Positions 10,855-21,079 of a stretch of 64,000 nt of DNA are shown here, piece after piece; position 1 is the first letter of the stretch, and each line of letters begins with the position of its first letter. Source of the DNA: Cephalopachus bancanus. Its lineage: Eukaryota > Chordata > Mammalia > Primates > Tarsiidae. The notes beneath the pieces are model-generated. The model ran no database searches. It was not told the origin of the DNA and saw only the letters and a program-made list of their open reading frames with translations. Made by a program: the position numbers and the translations under genes. The stretch covers positions 1-64,000 of the forward strand of contig JAPVLO010000180.1 in the NCBI GenBank assembly GCA_027257055.1. Reading direction: 5' to 3'.

Positions 10855-11308
10855 CGCTGGGTGTGGTGGCTCATGCCTATAATCCCAGCACTTTGGGAGG
10901 CCAAGGTGAGAGAATTGCCAGAGCCCGCATGTTTGAGGTCAGCCTGGGCAACATGGTGAGACCTCATCTCTACAATACATCAAGAAAAATTAGCCAGGCA
11001 TGATAGTGCATGCCTGTAGTTCCAGCTACTTGGAAGGCTGAGGTGGAAGGATTCCCATGAGCATGCCACTGCAGCCTCAACTACGGGGCTCCGGCAGTCC
11101 TTCCGCCTCAGCCTTCCAAGTGGCTGGAACTACAGGCGCGCTACCACGCCCGGCTAATTTTTGATTTATTGTAGAGATGAGGTCTCGCCAAGTTGCCCAG
11201 GCGGGTCTCGAACCCGAGGGCTCAGGCAATCCACTCACCTCAGCCTCCCAAGGGGCGGGATTATAGGCTGAGCCACTAAACCCGGCGAGACTCTAATTAA
11301 AAAAAAAA
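10855..11308 (+). mobile_element. Chimeric Alu: direct element containing an inverted Alu segment
   Basis: One target duplication, AAAGTCACAGTCTT (10,841-10,854 and 11,309-11,322), encloses the whole unit. From 10,855 to about 11,075 it is a direct Alu. At a shared 'gccactgca' it switches to inverted young-Alu sequence up to about 11,287. It then returns to a direct Alu end (gagactctaatt plus A tail). The inverted part lacks its own poly-T tail. Confidence 0.88.
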
Positions 11309-11324
11309 AAAGTCACAGTCTTTC

Positions 11325-12300
11325 ATAGTTTAGCAATGTGAGTGGCATTGTTTTTACCGTATGTTATTGTTAGAAGCAAATCACTAGGTTCAGTCCATAC
11401 ACTAATGAAATAGAACTTACAAAGGAAGAATACTTAGGACACAAAGAATGTTGTGAGCATCTCAGAAGTGGCCTGCCATAGCGATTGAATGACTACCTGT
11501 TGGGGAATACAACATCAATCATTATTACCAAGTCTCATTTAGGGGATACAATTTCAGTTATATTTTCATTTCTTGGTTATAACTCAACCCAGCACTCAAA
11601 ATCTGTAGGAGAGAGACAATGGATTGCAAGCTAACATCATGGACCCCTGAAAATGAGAGAATCTCCAGAAGTTCAATGACAGTGCTGGCTACTTCACAGA
11701 ATAGTGAAATCTCTAATCCCAGGGGTGTCTAATTAGAGGCTAGGTGGTTACACATTGGGAGGTTGAGCATTCTTGCACTGGGCATTGGATTAGATGACCT
11801 CAACCTCCAAAACAATGATTCTGGATCAATGAGTCCATGCCAAAGTTTTAGTTTAGGGCCAAATCCATTTTCTCCCTCCCTTTCTTTCATGCGGTGAAGT
11901 TTTTCCCTCTTCACTTTCAGGGAGTTCATATCCTAGCTGTTAATACACTTTGTGCTTCCTCATCCAGACCCAGGATTCACTTTAGTCATCCCCTTGCCCG
12001 GTCAAGAGGACCAGACCTCGAGAAAAATCCTGACATAATTTGTGACAAGTTTTCCAGAAGAGACAGAATTTGGAGTATGAGAGAAAGGAGTCTAACAGAT
12101 TAAATTGTGATTCAAAATATCTGCTGCCTTGTTCAAGGTTGCTCCTCCGGTCAGTGCCCTGCCCTGCAGGAGCATTATAGACCCTCATCCTGATACATTT
12201 GTAAATGGACTTGTGACTCGTTTTAGCCAATGAAATATAAGTGCGTCCCTCTCAGAATTGAAATGTGGGTGTGTTCTCAGGCAAATGCTTTTAAGAGTTA
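11325..12300. other. Unique sequence, nothing recognised
   Basis: No repeat family, exon or CpG cluster can be supported here. Confidence 0.5.
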
Positions 12301-12305
12301 GGTGG

Positions 12306-12609
12306 AGCTGGGCTCGGTGGCTCAGCCTGTAATCCTGCGCCTTGGGAGACTGAGGTGAGTGGATTGCCCGAACCCGCGGGTTTGAGACCCGCCTGGGCAA
12401 CTTGGCAAGACCTCATCTCTACAATAAATCAAAAAAAAACTAGCCGGGCGTGGTAGCGTGTGCCTGTAGTTCCAGCTACTTGGAAGGCTGAGGCGGAAGG
12501 ATCGCCGGAGCCCCGCAGGTCGAGGCTATGGTGGCCAGGAGCATGCCACTGCACTCCAGTCTGGGCGACAGGGTGAGACTCCAACTCAAAAAAAAGAAGA
12601 AAAAAAAAA
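12306..12609 (+). mobile_element. Alu, young subfamily
   Basis: It begins 'gctgggctcggtggctcagcctgtaat' and keeps 'gcgggtttgagacccgc' (one loop change in the T-arm). It retains the 'caacttgg' segment that most young copies lack, so it is an intermediate form. No clean target duplication was seen. Confidence 0.92.
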
Positions 12610-13307
12610 GAGGCGGAAGTTTGCTTATATTCCTTTTCCCTCTGTCTCAAAACAGTTGGAGCCCACAGGAAAGACTAGCTAGATCAGAGCTACTTCCAAC
12701 CCATGATATGTATGTAATGTGAGCAAAAAATAGTTTTTGTGTAAGGCTCTGAAAATTGGGGGTAGTTTTTCACTGCAACATAACCTAGCCAATCCTGACT
12801 GATACAGATCCCAACTTTAAAATGCAGAAGGGACGGATCTTTTCATTGGGAGGACAAAGGGTAATGCACAGTGGTGTCATGGTGGCAGGAACAAGCAGTC
12901 TCAGTATCAGAGTGGAGGAACAAATGGGGAAGAAGCCCAGCCCAGAGCCCACGACGGAGGACCCGGACCCTGGGTCCTCTCCCCTCCCAGCCCTGCTTCT
13001 GTCGCCTGCTATCTCTGCTCGTCTGTCCCTCAGCCAGGACAGTGACAGTGGGTCCTGGTCACGCTTTGTATAGTTTTCCATAAATGTGTGTGTAGTTTAA
13101 ATAGGAGAGGAAAGGGAGAAGATATACATTTGCCTTGCAGGAGAGAGAACATAATAATTTCAACTGTCACTGAATATCGATGTATAGTGTACAAACCCCT
13201 TTCACAAAAATGCCAGCCAATTAGAAGCCTTCTAGTGGAATTCTTTCCCTCTTTTTTCTTTGCTTACGCTAATTTTTTGTTTGATAATCCCTTTCCACCA
13301 ATTAATG
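12610..13307. other. Unique sequence, nothing recognised
   Basis: No exon or repeat was recognised. Overlapping short frames near 12,800-13,080 on both strands are GC-driven and lack motifs. Confidence 0.5.
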
Positions 13308-13318
13308 AGCAGTACTTC

Positions 13319-13609
13319 TTTTCTTTTTTTTTTTGAGTGGGAGTCTCACTCTGTAGCCCAGACTGGAGTGTAGTGTCCGCTCCCGGCCACCACAGCCTCG
13401 ACCTGCTGGGCTCCGGCGATCCTTCCGCCTCAGCCTTCCGAGTAGCCGGAATTACAGGCACGCGCTACCACGCCCGGCTGATTTTTTGATTTATTGTAGA
13501 GATGAGGTCTCGCCTGCCCAGGCGGGTCTCGAACCCGTGGGCTCAGGCAATCCACTCACCTCAGCTTCCCAAAGGCACAGGATTACAGGCTGAGCCACCG
13601 AGCCCGGCT
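13319..13609 (-). mobile_element. Alu, young subfamily
   Basis: Inverted copy flanked by AGCAGTACTTC at 13,308-13,318 and 13,610-13,620. The 'cgcctgcccaggcgggtctcg' junction is of the short young type. Confidence 0.95.
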
Positions 13610-14109
13610 AGCAGTACTTCCTTTAAGACCTGGCTCAAAACCTATCTCAATTTGCTTATTGAGATCTGCTTTGTTCTAGGAAATGCAGAAGATACAAGCA
13701 CAGGTCAGGTGTGGCCCTTGCCTTCAAGACTCTTAGAAACTAGTGGGTGAGGAGGAGAAAGGAATGCTAGTTCACATATAAGAGAGGGTACAGTAAGGGA
13801 GAGGTGCAAATGAATGCTTTGGGAGTTAAGAGTTCTTTGTTATTTGTATGGGATGAAAATCCTCATCCATCAGGCGAGAACCCAAGGCATTTCCGACATG
13901 TGTCTTCTTTTTACTTTGAGGTGCTATGAATATTTCTCAAAGAACAATATTTCTCAAAGTGTGGGCCCTACACCACTTGGGATACTTAATAAATATGCGG
14001 ACTCATTGACCACATCTCTAACTAACTGTATTAACATCCCCTTATAGCTCCTTCAGTCCTGATGCACACTAAAGTTCAAGAACCATTGGCATAAAAAGCA
14101 AGGATTTAG

Positions 14110-14285
14110 ACTCTAGAGTGTCTTTAAGTAGCAGCTCTCTGACCTAGAACATTTTTTATCCCTCTTCTTCCTGAGCCTCACTTTGCTTACTTGTAAAATA
14201 GGATTAATATTCCAAACATCCTTTATAAGGTTGCTCTGAAGTGCCAACAAGAACACAGAAACTACTTGGCATGCCTCCTGGAACA
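14110..14285 (-). mobile_element. MIR SINE remnant
   Basis: 'agcagctctctgacctag ... cctgagcctcactttgcttacttgtaaaataggattaatat ... aaggttgctctgaa' is the reverse-complement MIR order. Confidence 0.7.
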
Positions 14286-14330
14286 AGTAAATTTCAAAGT
14301 GTCTTCATTACTGTTCAAAGGTAAAGACTG

Positions 14331-14637
14331 GGCAGGGCTCAGTGGCTCAGCCTGTAATCCCAGCACTTTGGTAGGCCGGGGCGAGTGAGTTGCCTGAGCC
14401 CGCAGGTTCGAGATCAGTCTGGGCAACTTGGCAAGACTCGTCTCTACAATAAATAAAAAATTAGCCAGACATGGTGGAGCGTGCCTGTAGTTCCGGCTAC
14501 TTGGAAGGCTGAGGAGGAAGGATAGCCAGAGCCCAGCAGGTCAACTCTGGGGTGGTCATGAATGTGCCACTGCACTCCAGCCTGGACAACAGTCCTGAGA
14601 CTCCAACTCAAAAAGTAAAATAAAATAAAATAAAAAA
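14331..14637 (+). mobile_element. Alu (older/intermediate subfamily)
   Basis: Direct dimer beginning 'ggcagggctcagtggctcagcctgtaatcccagcac'. It combines the altered A box with the old 'cagcactttg' start, so it is transitional. A TAAAGACTG duplication lies at 14,322-14,330 and 14,638-14,646. Confidence 0.94.
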
Positions 14638-14649
14638 TAAAGACTGTAT

Positions 14650-15005
14650 TTGCTTGTGAGATTAGACATTCGCAAAGCTCTGGCCAAATGTAGGATTCAG
14701 GAATGTGATTCAGTTCACTCAACATGAATTGAGCTTTTAATTTGTGCCAGGTGTAATGGAAGCCAGAATGGTGGAACTGGTGGGGGTGGGGAGGAAGTGT
14801 AGAAACAAATGAGTTTCAGGTTGTTAGGAAGGCACAGGGGGAATTGCTAGCACTGCTTATCCAGCAGGTGGAAAGGTGGGTCTAACATAAGGTTAGAATT
14901 AGATTGGAGGGTTCACATCATGATGAGAGATGAAATGGAAGTGTGGATGAGAAGAAAAATAACATCTCTGAAGTGGGCCTAGTTTCATTCAAAGTGGAAG
15001 AAGAA
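14650..15005. other. Unique sequence, nothing recognised
   Basis: Short G-rich purine stretches (ggtgggggtggggaggaag) are present, but no repeat family or exon was recognised. Confidence 0.45.
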
Positions 15006-15009
15006 AGGC

Positions 15010-15325
15010 CGGGTGCGGTGGCACACACCTACAATCCCAAGCACTTTGGGAGCCCGAGGTGAGAGGATTGCCTGAGCTCACGGGTTCCAGACTAGCCTGG
15101 GCAACATGGCGAAACCTCATCTCTACAATAAATCAAAAAATTAGCCGGGTGTAGTGGCGCACGCCTGTAGTTCTAACTACTTGGAAGACTGAGGTGGAAG
15201 GATTGCCTGAGCCCAGCAGGTCGAGGCTGAGGTGGCTGGGAGCGGCCACTGCCCTCCAGCCTGGGTGACAGAGTGAGAATCCTACTCAAAAAAAAAAAAA
15301 AAAAAGAAAGAAAAAGAAAGACTAG
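15010..15325 (+). mobile_element. Alu (older subfamily)
   Basis: Direct dimer 'gccgggtgcggtggcac' with an A-tail carrying AAAG units that merge with an A/G-rich flank. The insertion ends are therefore approximate. Confidence 0.92.
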
Positions 15326-15602
15326 AAAGAGGAACAGGGCTAGAAGAGGACATTGAGAAGGCAGGGTTCGAGAGGCTGGGAAAGCAAGCGGAAAAAGACT
15401 GATAAATACCAAGGGAGGGGATGGTTTAACATAGTGGGGAGAATCAATATCACCCCAGGCTTCACAAAGACAAGGCGATTTCAAAAGGATGGAGCCGAGT
15501 GGGAGCCAGACAGAAACCGAAGCAGCAACTCTTAACCTTGGTTGCCATTAGAACCACCTGGGAGCTCTTCAAAATCCCTTTACTCAGGGCAACACACCAG
15601 AA

Positions 15603-15905
15603 TTTTTTTTTTTCCTTGAGTCGGAGTCTCGCTCTGTCACCCGGCCTAGAGTGCAGTGGCACACTCACAAGCACAGCAGCATCGACCTGCTGGGTTCAGA
15701 CGATCCTTTCACTTCAGCATTCCAAGTAGCTGGAACTACAGACACACGCCACCAAGTCCGGCTAATTTATTTATTTATTTATTGTAGAGACGAGGTCTTG
15801 CCATGTTGCCCAGGCTGGTCTCGAACCGGTGGTCTCAGGCAATCTTCTCGCTTCCGCCTCCCAAAGCGCTGGGATTACAGGGGTGAGCCACCGTGACCGA
15901 CCAGC
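15603..15905 (-). mobile_element. Alu (older subfamily), 200 bp upstream of the CpG island
   Basis: Inverted dimer with ACACACCAGAA at 15,592-15,602 and 15,906-15,916. It is the nearest transposon to the promoter on the upstream side. Confidence 0.95.
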
Positions 15906-17473
15906 ACACACCAGAAAATTTAAAGCTGGGAGTGGGAGCCAGGCATCTGCTTTTTTCGAAGATCAAGATTCTGCTGCGCAGGAAATGTTGAGAACCAGTG
16001 ACTTTCGGAGTCTGGGTGCAAAATGGAGGCAGCTGAGTAAGTGAAGCCACCACTTCAAAAATTGGGTAGGAAAAGAAAACAGAGAACACGTCAGAAGCCA
16101 GCAGAGAGAGGAGGCGTTGCTGGCGGAGAGACGGGCCGGCTGGTGGAGCGTGGTGGCAGAGGCAGAGGCGAGGCGCGGGGCGAAGCCGCCTCCTTATTCC
16201 GAGGGGAGGCGCTCCTGACGCGGCAGTGAGAACGTTGAGTCCTGGCCACACCCTCCGAGTTTCTGATTCAGGACGTGCAGTGAAGCTTAAAAACGTGTAT
16301 TTCTCGCCAGTTTTCAGGTGATCCTGATGACCGCCTTGGTGGCGGGTGGGGGGAGGGGCCCACTGGAATCCAGGGACGAGAACCCTGCAGAAAGAGTTTT
16401 GAGGGAGGGAAAAATGCTTGAGCCGTTTCCTTTCTGCTTTTGCCAATGATGTGAGGAGTTCCATTTTAGATCCGACGAGAGTTGCCCAAACTTGGGTCGC
16501 TGCATTTGTCACCCCAGAAGCACCATCCTTCACCATAGGTCAGAATTCCTGGGGATGGGGCCCCTTCTTGGGAACCTCGAAGCTGCCCCGGTGGTTCTCA
16601 CTGTGGAGACGCCCATGCGAAGGACCACACCCGGGGATGACAACGGGGCTCTTGCCTTCCAGATGCGAGGTCTCACATGGATGCGTTTCAGACTGGAAAG
16701 ACTGGAAAGAGGGCCCGGCCAGAGAAGGGCGTGGAGAAGGCGGGGCTCCAGAAAACTGCCCCCGCTGGGACACAGACACCCTCTGGTGGAGAACCCGCCT
16801 GGGGGCCCTCCCCGATTCACGGACAGGGGTCACCTTCGGAAGCCCAAGGCTGTCTCTACAGCCCCGGGTCGCCCCTCCGACTGCTGCCGACTCTCCTTTG
16901 GTGGAAATTTCTGCTTTTTGCTGGAAGTGGGAGAGGAACTGAAGTTGCTGCGGGCAACCAAGTGCCACGGGCAGAGGGGATCCAAATTCGCGCGGTGGGA
17001 AGAGGCAGAGGGACGGGGAGTGCGCACGTGGGAGAGACGGGAGGAAATGCGAGACTTCCAGAAAAGCAAGAAACTCTCTGAGGGGATCGGTCCGGGGTCT
17101 CCTTGGAAGCTGTGGGCAACGTCGGCACTCGTCGGCACTGGAGGGGGCACGACCCCCCCCAGCCAGGATTCCGGCGCAGAGCTCAGTTTGGCGGAGACGC
17201 TCTTCCACGCGTCTCCAACCACCTCCGTGGCGATCTGCCAGTGACCGAGCCTCAGCCACGAGGACATCGCCTGCAGCCGCGTGGACCCGAGAGCTGCGCC
17301 CGGGCCCGCCCGCCGCCGACGCTTCCCTCTTCCCCACCGCCCGGGATCCGCGGGCCACGGCCGGGGGAGGAGCGCCAAGGCCCGGTGCAGCCCGGCGCGC
17401 ACCTGCGCCCGCGAGCCCCCGGCGTCCAGCAGGCGGCGCCCTCCCGGCGGCCCCGCCCCGGCCCGGCGCACGC

Positions 17474-17494
17474 GGGGCGGCGGGGGCGGCGGGG
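17474..17494 (+). other. G-quadruplex-prone run
   Basis: Runs of 4, 5 and 4 guanines are separated by CGGC linkers, upstream of the coding start in the likely core promoter or 5' UTR. Confidence 0.45.
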
Positions 17495-17753
17495 CGCGTC
17501 CGGCCGGGCGCCGCGGGGCTCGGGGCGGTGGCTCGCGCCCTCCCTGCCTCCGCCTCCCGCTCCGCCCCTCCCTCCGCCGCGCGCCGCGGGCCGCGCCTCC
17601 GCGCACCTGCCGGGCGGTGCCGCCCCCGCGCGCCCCGCCCTCCCGCGCCCTCCGCCCGGCCGCAGCGGCGCCGCCGCGGGAGTAAAGGTCGCGCCGGCCG
17701 GAGCTCCGGGAAGCCGGCGGGGAGGACGCCGGGGGAGACGCGCGCCGGCCGGG

Positions 17754-17764
17754 AAGATGGCGCC
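17754..17764 (+). promoter_or_regulatory. YY1-type AAGATGGCG element
   Basis: AAGATGGCGCC contains the AAGATGGCG core that YY1 binds just downstream of many TATA-less mammalian start sites. Its position about 115 bp before the main ATG suggests the transcription start lies shortly upstream, roughly 17,690-17,755. The ATG inside the motif is also the uORF start. Confidence 0.55.
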
Positions 17765-17786
17765 AGGCGCGCCGGCAGCGGGCTGA
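17757..17786 (+). CDS. Upstream open reading frame, 9 codons
   Basis: ATG GCG CCA ... GGC TGA encodes MAPGAPAAG. It is complete and lies wholly within the presumed 5' UTR, 86 bases before the main ATG. The initiation context is strong: A at -3 (AAGATGG) and G at +4. If the transcript starts upstream of 17,757, this uORF would meet scanning ribosomes first and could dampen or regulate initiation at 17,873. Whether it is included depends on the unmapped transcription start. Confidence 0.4.
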   Translation: MAPGAPAAG

Positions 17787-17872
17787 GAGCCGCCGGGGCC
17801 GCAGGAGCCGGGGAGCCGGACGGCCCCCCCCCCGCAGGACGCCGAGCTCCGGGCTCCAGCCCCGCCGGGGCC

Positions 17873-17899
17873 ATGTCGGCCCGCGAGCTCTACAGCCAG
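17873..17899 (+). CDS. First coding exon segment of an unidentified gene (partial, 9 codons)
   Basis: ATG TCG GCC CGC GAG CTC TAC AGC CAG encodes MSARELYSQ, followed at once by the donor GTGAGC. The exon/intron boundary is CAG|GTGAGC, a near-ideal U1 match, in phase 0. The start context is GGGGCCATGT, with G at -3 (favourable) and T at +4 (weak). The reading frame could continue as an open frame past the donor, but the splice match, CpG-island position and downstream loss of coding character all favour splicing here. Nine residues show no domain and I do not recognise the gene. The rest of the protein lies beyond this window. The 5' UTR part of the exon probably begins in 17,690-17,755. Confidence 0.6.
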
Positions 17900-18355
17900 G
17901 TGAGCGGGGTGCAGGTGCGGCTGCGGGGCGGCGCGCGCCAGGCGCTGGGGGTCGCCGTCGCCTTCTCCGGGGGCTGGGGGAGGCGGGGACGGCGGGACAG
18001 CGACTGCGGTCTCCCGCCAGCCTCCGTCCTCGGGCAGGCCCTCGCTTCGGGCGGCGAGAAAGTTTGGTGGTTTGGGGGGCTCTGCCCCGCTCGGGCGGTC
18101 GCCCACTCCCCGCCGCCTCCCGTCCCTCCCGCCGCTGGCACGACTCCAGCCGAGCTCCCGAAGCGCGGGGCGTCCCTGCCGGCTCCCAGCCTGCTGCACG
18201 GGACGGTCGCCCGCGGTGGCGCCCGGCGCGCTGCCCCGTCCCGGCTCGTGGACCCGCCCGGGTGCTCCGCGGCGCCGGCTCCCGAGCGTCCTTTCCTCCC
18301 ACTCGGGGGCGGAGAGGGAAGGCGACCCAGCCCGGGGGTCAGGGGCACGGCGGCC

Positions 18356-18382
18356 GGGGTGGGGGGCGGGGTGCAGGCGGGG
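18356..18382 (+). other. Strong G-quadruplex-forming run at the start of the intron
   Basis: Four guanine runs of 4, 6, 4 and 4, with loops T, C and TGCAGGC, meet the canonical four-run pattern. They lie on the non-template strand about 455 bases after the first donor. Confidence 0.6.
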
Positions 18383-19273
18383 CGTGGAGATGCGCTCCGT
18401 GTCACTGGAGATCCCGGGCGGCGCGTTCTCAGCTCGCGGGCACGGGCATTCCGGCGCGACCCCCTTGGGAGGGCACCACGCGGGCTCCGGTTGCGGCGGG
18501 GAGGGGTCGCAGTCGCGCCGGCCCAGAGGTGGGTGTGGATGTCAGGTGGCCCTCAAGGTCAGAGTGGATGGGCGAGGCGCGGCGCTCAGCCTGGGAACAG
18601 GTGCGGCTGGGCGGAGATGCCGGCGGCCCGCGGCAGGTGCTGCGGGTCAAGTTGGGGACCGGCCGCGGCTTTCCCGAGAGCCCGAGGCCGCGCTGCAGCA
18701 GCGGTCCGGGCCCCTCGGCTTCAACCGGAGCCAGAGGTGACTGGGGTGGCAGGGGGTCTCTAAGCACCTGCCCCTTCTCCTTTAAAAGACGAGTTCTGCA
18801 TGTTCCAGCGCCTGGTCTTCCTGGTCGTCTTCTCGGGTGGCCCAATCACGTTTGACAGCGCCTCGTGCGAACGCCTCGGCGTGGGGTGTGTGCTCGGTGT
18901 GCCCGCGCGTGGTGTGAGTGGGTGCCGTGCCCGGGACGCCGACCCGGGCCGACAGGTCTGGGCAGGTCGGGTAGAGCTGCTTGCGCCCGGGAGCCCCTCA
19001 ACCCTGTGGGCTGGCTGCCGTCTTCGTTTGAGGAATTTTTATAATCCCTCTTTCCCGGAGGAGGGCAGGCCCGGGATGGATCGACACTCACGAGGTGGCC
19101 GCGGAGACTGTCACCTGACTGGGGACCTCAGATACCACCTTCGTGCCCACCAGGGACCTCCCCGTGCGGCGATCAGGGATGGGCGGCAGCCCCGGGGCGG
19201 GGGAGGTGTGAGCCAGGGCCTGACCTCTGACAGTCCTGGCTTTAGACAGGCGCCCCACCTCTGTTAGCTGGGC

Positions 19274-19300
19274 GGGGGTGGGGGGTGGATTGGGGGAGGG
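19274..19300 (+). other. G-quadruplex-forming run at the CpG island edge
   Basis: Guanine runs of 5, 6, 5 and 3 with loops T, TGGATT and A. This is the last G-rich element before the island gives way to AT-rich intron sequence. Confidence 0.55.
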
Positions 19301-19589
19301 ACCCTGAAAGCTCCAGTTGTCAGTTCTTTTTCTGAAGCGGGTTATCAGGGACTGGAAGCCGGAAGACCGCGAGGCAAGGGAAAAAACTGGAACCAGAGTG
19401 TTCAGAGCTGAAGCTTTGTTACGTTGAAAGTGCATGGAGATAGACTTGTACTCCTGAGTGAAAGGAGTGACCTCAACTGAATATACCTACAATGTATCAC
19501 AAAGTCATTTATCAGACAATACTGAATTACTGTATTATATGAAGGGACTTCAGACAGTTCGTGGAAAAATAGAATTCAGAGGTAAGAAA

Positions 19590-20901
19590 AACTGTATTCC
19601 TCAACATAAGTTCCATCAAGTTCAAGACAAGCCATGAGGGTCCTGGAAATTTAACCATGTTAATGCGGTGTCTTTTACATTATTAACGGAATAAAAATGG
19701 GTACCCTTTAAAGATCTTTTGATGATTAGGAAACAAAAAAGCCAGAAGAATTCAAATCAGGACTGTACGGTGGATACCGAATGATTTCCCATGGAAACTC
19801 TCACAAAATCACCCTTGTTCGAAGAGAGGAGTGACTTTTGTGGTGGAGAAGGCTTCTCCAGTAAAGCTTTTCCAGGTGTTTTTCTGCTCAAGCTCTGGCT
19901 TTCTCAAAACGCTCTCATAATAAGTAGGTGTTATTGCTCTTTGGCTCCCTAGAAAGTCAACAAGCAAAATGTCTTGAGCATCCCCGAAAACTGTTGCCAT
20001 GACCTTTGCTCTTGATGAATCTGCTTTGGCTTTGACTGGGCCACTTCCACCCCTTGCAACCATTGCTCTGATTGTTCTTTGTCTTCGGGATTGTACTGGT
20101 GAGGCCATGTTCATCTCCTGTTACCGTCCTTCCAAGAAATCCTCAGGGTCTTGATCCCGCTTGTTTAAAATTCCATCGAAAGCTCTGCTCTTGTCTGCAG
20201 CTGATCTGGGCCCAATGGCTGTGGCACCCATCTAGAGTGCAAAGTTTGCTCAACTTTACTTTTTTCAGTCAGATTGTGTCAGCTGAACCGATGTACATGT
20301 CTGTGATGTTGGCTGTTGTTTCTGATGTAATCATTGGTCCTCTTCAGTTGGGGCATGAGCAAAGTGGGTTTTTTCCTCGCAAATTAACGTGGATGGTCTG
20401 CTGCTGTGGGCTTTGTCTTCCACAACATCTTGTCCCTTCTGGAAATGAGTTATCCGCTTGCAAACTGCTGATTTCTTTGAGGCATCATCCCTGTAAACTT
20501 TGCATAAAGCAATGATTTCACGGTCCTTCATCCAAGATTCACTGTAAATTTTTTTTTTTTTTTTTGAGTTTGAGTCTAACTCTGTTGCCCAGACTGGAGT
20601 GCAGTGGCCGCTCCCGGCCACCACAGACTCGACCTACTGGGCTCAGGCGATCCTTCGCCTCAGCCTTCCAAGTAGCTGGAGTTACAGGCATGCGCTACCA
20701 CACCCAGCTGATTTTTTTTTTTTTTTTTAATTTATTTTAGAGATGAGGTCTCGCTGCCCAGGCGGGTCTCGAACCCGCGGGCTCAGGCAATCCACTCACC
20801 TCAGCCTCCCAAAGGTGCGGGATTACAGACTGAGCCACCGAGCCCGGCCGATTTACTGTAAATTTGATGCTAGTCCTTATTTCAATTTTAGCAGAATCCA
20901 T
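19590..20901 (-). pseudogene. Decayed mariner transposase
   Basis: Read from an ATG at 20,901, the N-terminal region shows a helix-turn-helix-like stretch (KDREIIALCKVYRDD, ITHFQKGQDVVEDKAHSSRP), matching the mariner 'F.G...VED..RSGRPS' block. The first catalytic aspartate is kept in TVTGDEHG near 20,115. The second is lost: the usual HHDNAPAH reads HHKSHSS near 19,840. The third is kept in YPPYSPDLN near 19,760. The C-terminus shows LELDGTYVEE near 19,600. Several stops and frameshifts plus the Alu insertion make it non-functional. The motif spacing is that of the DD34D mariner group, and the irritans-like subgroup is my inference from block similarity. Confidence 0.85.
20552..20849 (-). mobile_element. 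Alu, young subfamily, inserted in the mariner
   Basis: Inverted copy flanked by the 16-bp duplication GATTYACTGTAAATTT (20,536-20,551 and 20,850-20,865, one difference). It has a perfect GCGGG/CCCGC T-arm. It post-dates the mariner. Confidence 0.96.
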
Positions 20902-21079
20902 GTTGCTCTGTTAGGGGCTCTTTTCAAACTGATGTCTTATCCTTCTTAGATCCTGTTCAGACGTTTTATAGCAAGTTATAATGAGCTTATTTGGGTGCAA
21001 AAAATTTTGATATCATGCATAGTTTTTTCATAATGTACTTTCCATTAACTTTTTGAAAATTCTGTGTGTGAAGGTAATG

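Larger units (their letters stand above)
16100..19270 (+). promoter_or_regulatory. CpG-island promoter region
   Basis: CpG density rises sharply after 16,100, peaks at about 17,240-18,750 where GC bases dominate, and falls back by 19,300. No TATA box is evident near the inferred first exon. There are many GC boxes (ccccgcccc, 17,453 onward) and an E-box within TGCGCACGTG at 17,021-17,030. The island is transposon-free, which is typical of a broad, unmethylated housekeeping-type promoter. The direction of transcription is taken from the coding exon and donor at 17,873-17,901. Transcription in the opposite direction from the same island is possible but not shown. Confidence 0.9.
19540..21070 (-). 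mobile_element. Mariner-type DNA transposon, nearly full length, split by an Alu
   Basis: The ends form imperfect terminal inverted repeats: left 'gggacttcagacagttcgtggaaaa' (from about 19,544), and right, read on the minus strand, 'ttcaaaaagttaatggaaag' (from about 21,056). Between them lies a decayed minus-strand transposase. Without the 298-bp Alu at 20,552-20,849 and its 16-bp duplication, the element is about 1.2 kb, the usual mariner size. Exact ends and the TA duplication are blurred by mutation. Confidence 0.85.

Noticed and set aside
16540..17874. Long minus-strand open frame (444 codons) across the CpG island
   Set aside because: GC-rich CpG islands lack stop codons by composition. 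The translation is Arg/Pro/Gly/Ala-rich low complexity without domains, and several other frames are equally open over the same bases.
16830..18302. Minus-strand open frame of 490 codons overlapping the promoter
   Set aside because: Same compositional artefact. It overlaps other long frames on both strands and shows no conserved motif.
17528..18763. Plus-strand open frame of 411 codons running through the first exon and donor
   Set aside because: It reads through a near-ideal CAG|GTGAGC donor, and the part after the donor is low-complexity. The in-frame part used is only the nine codons from 17,873.
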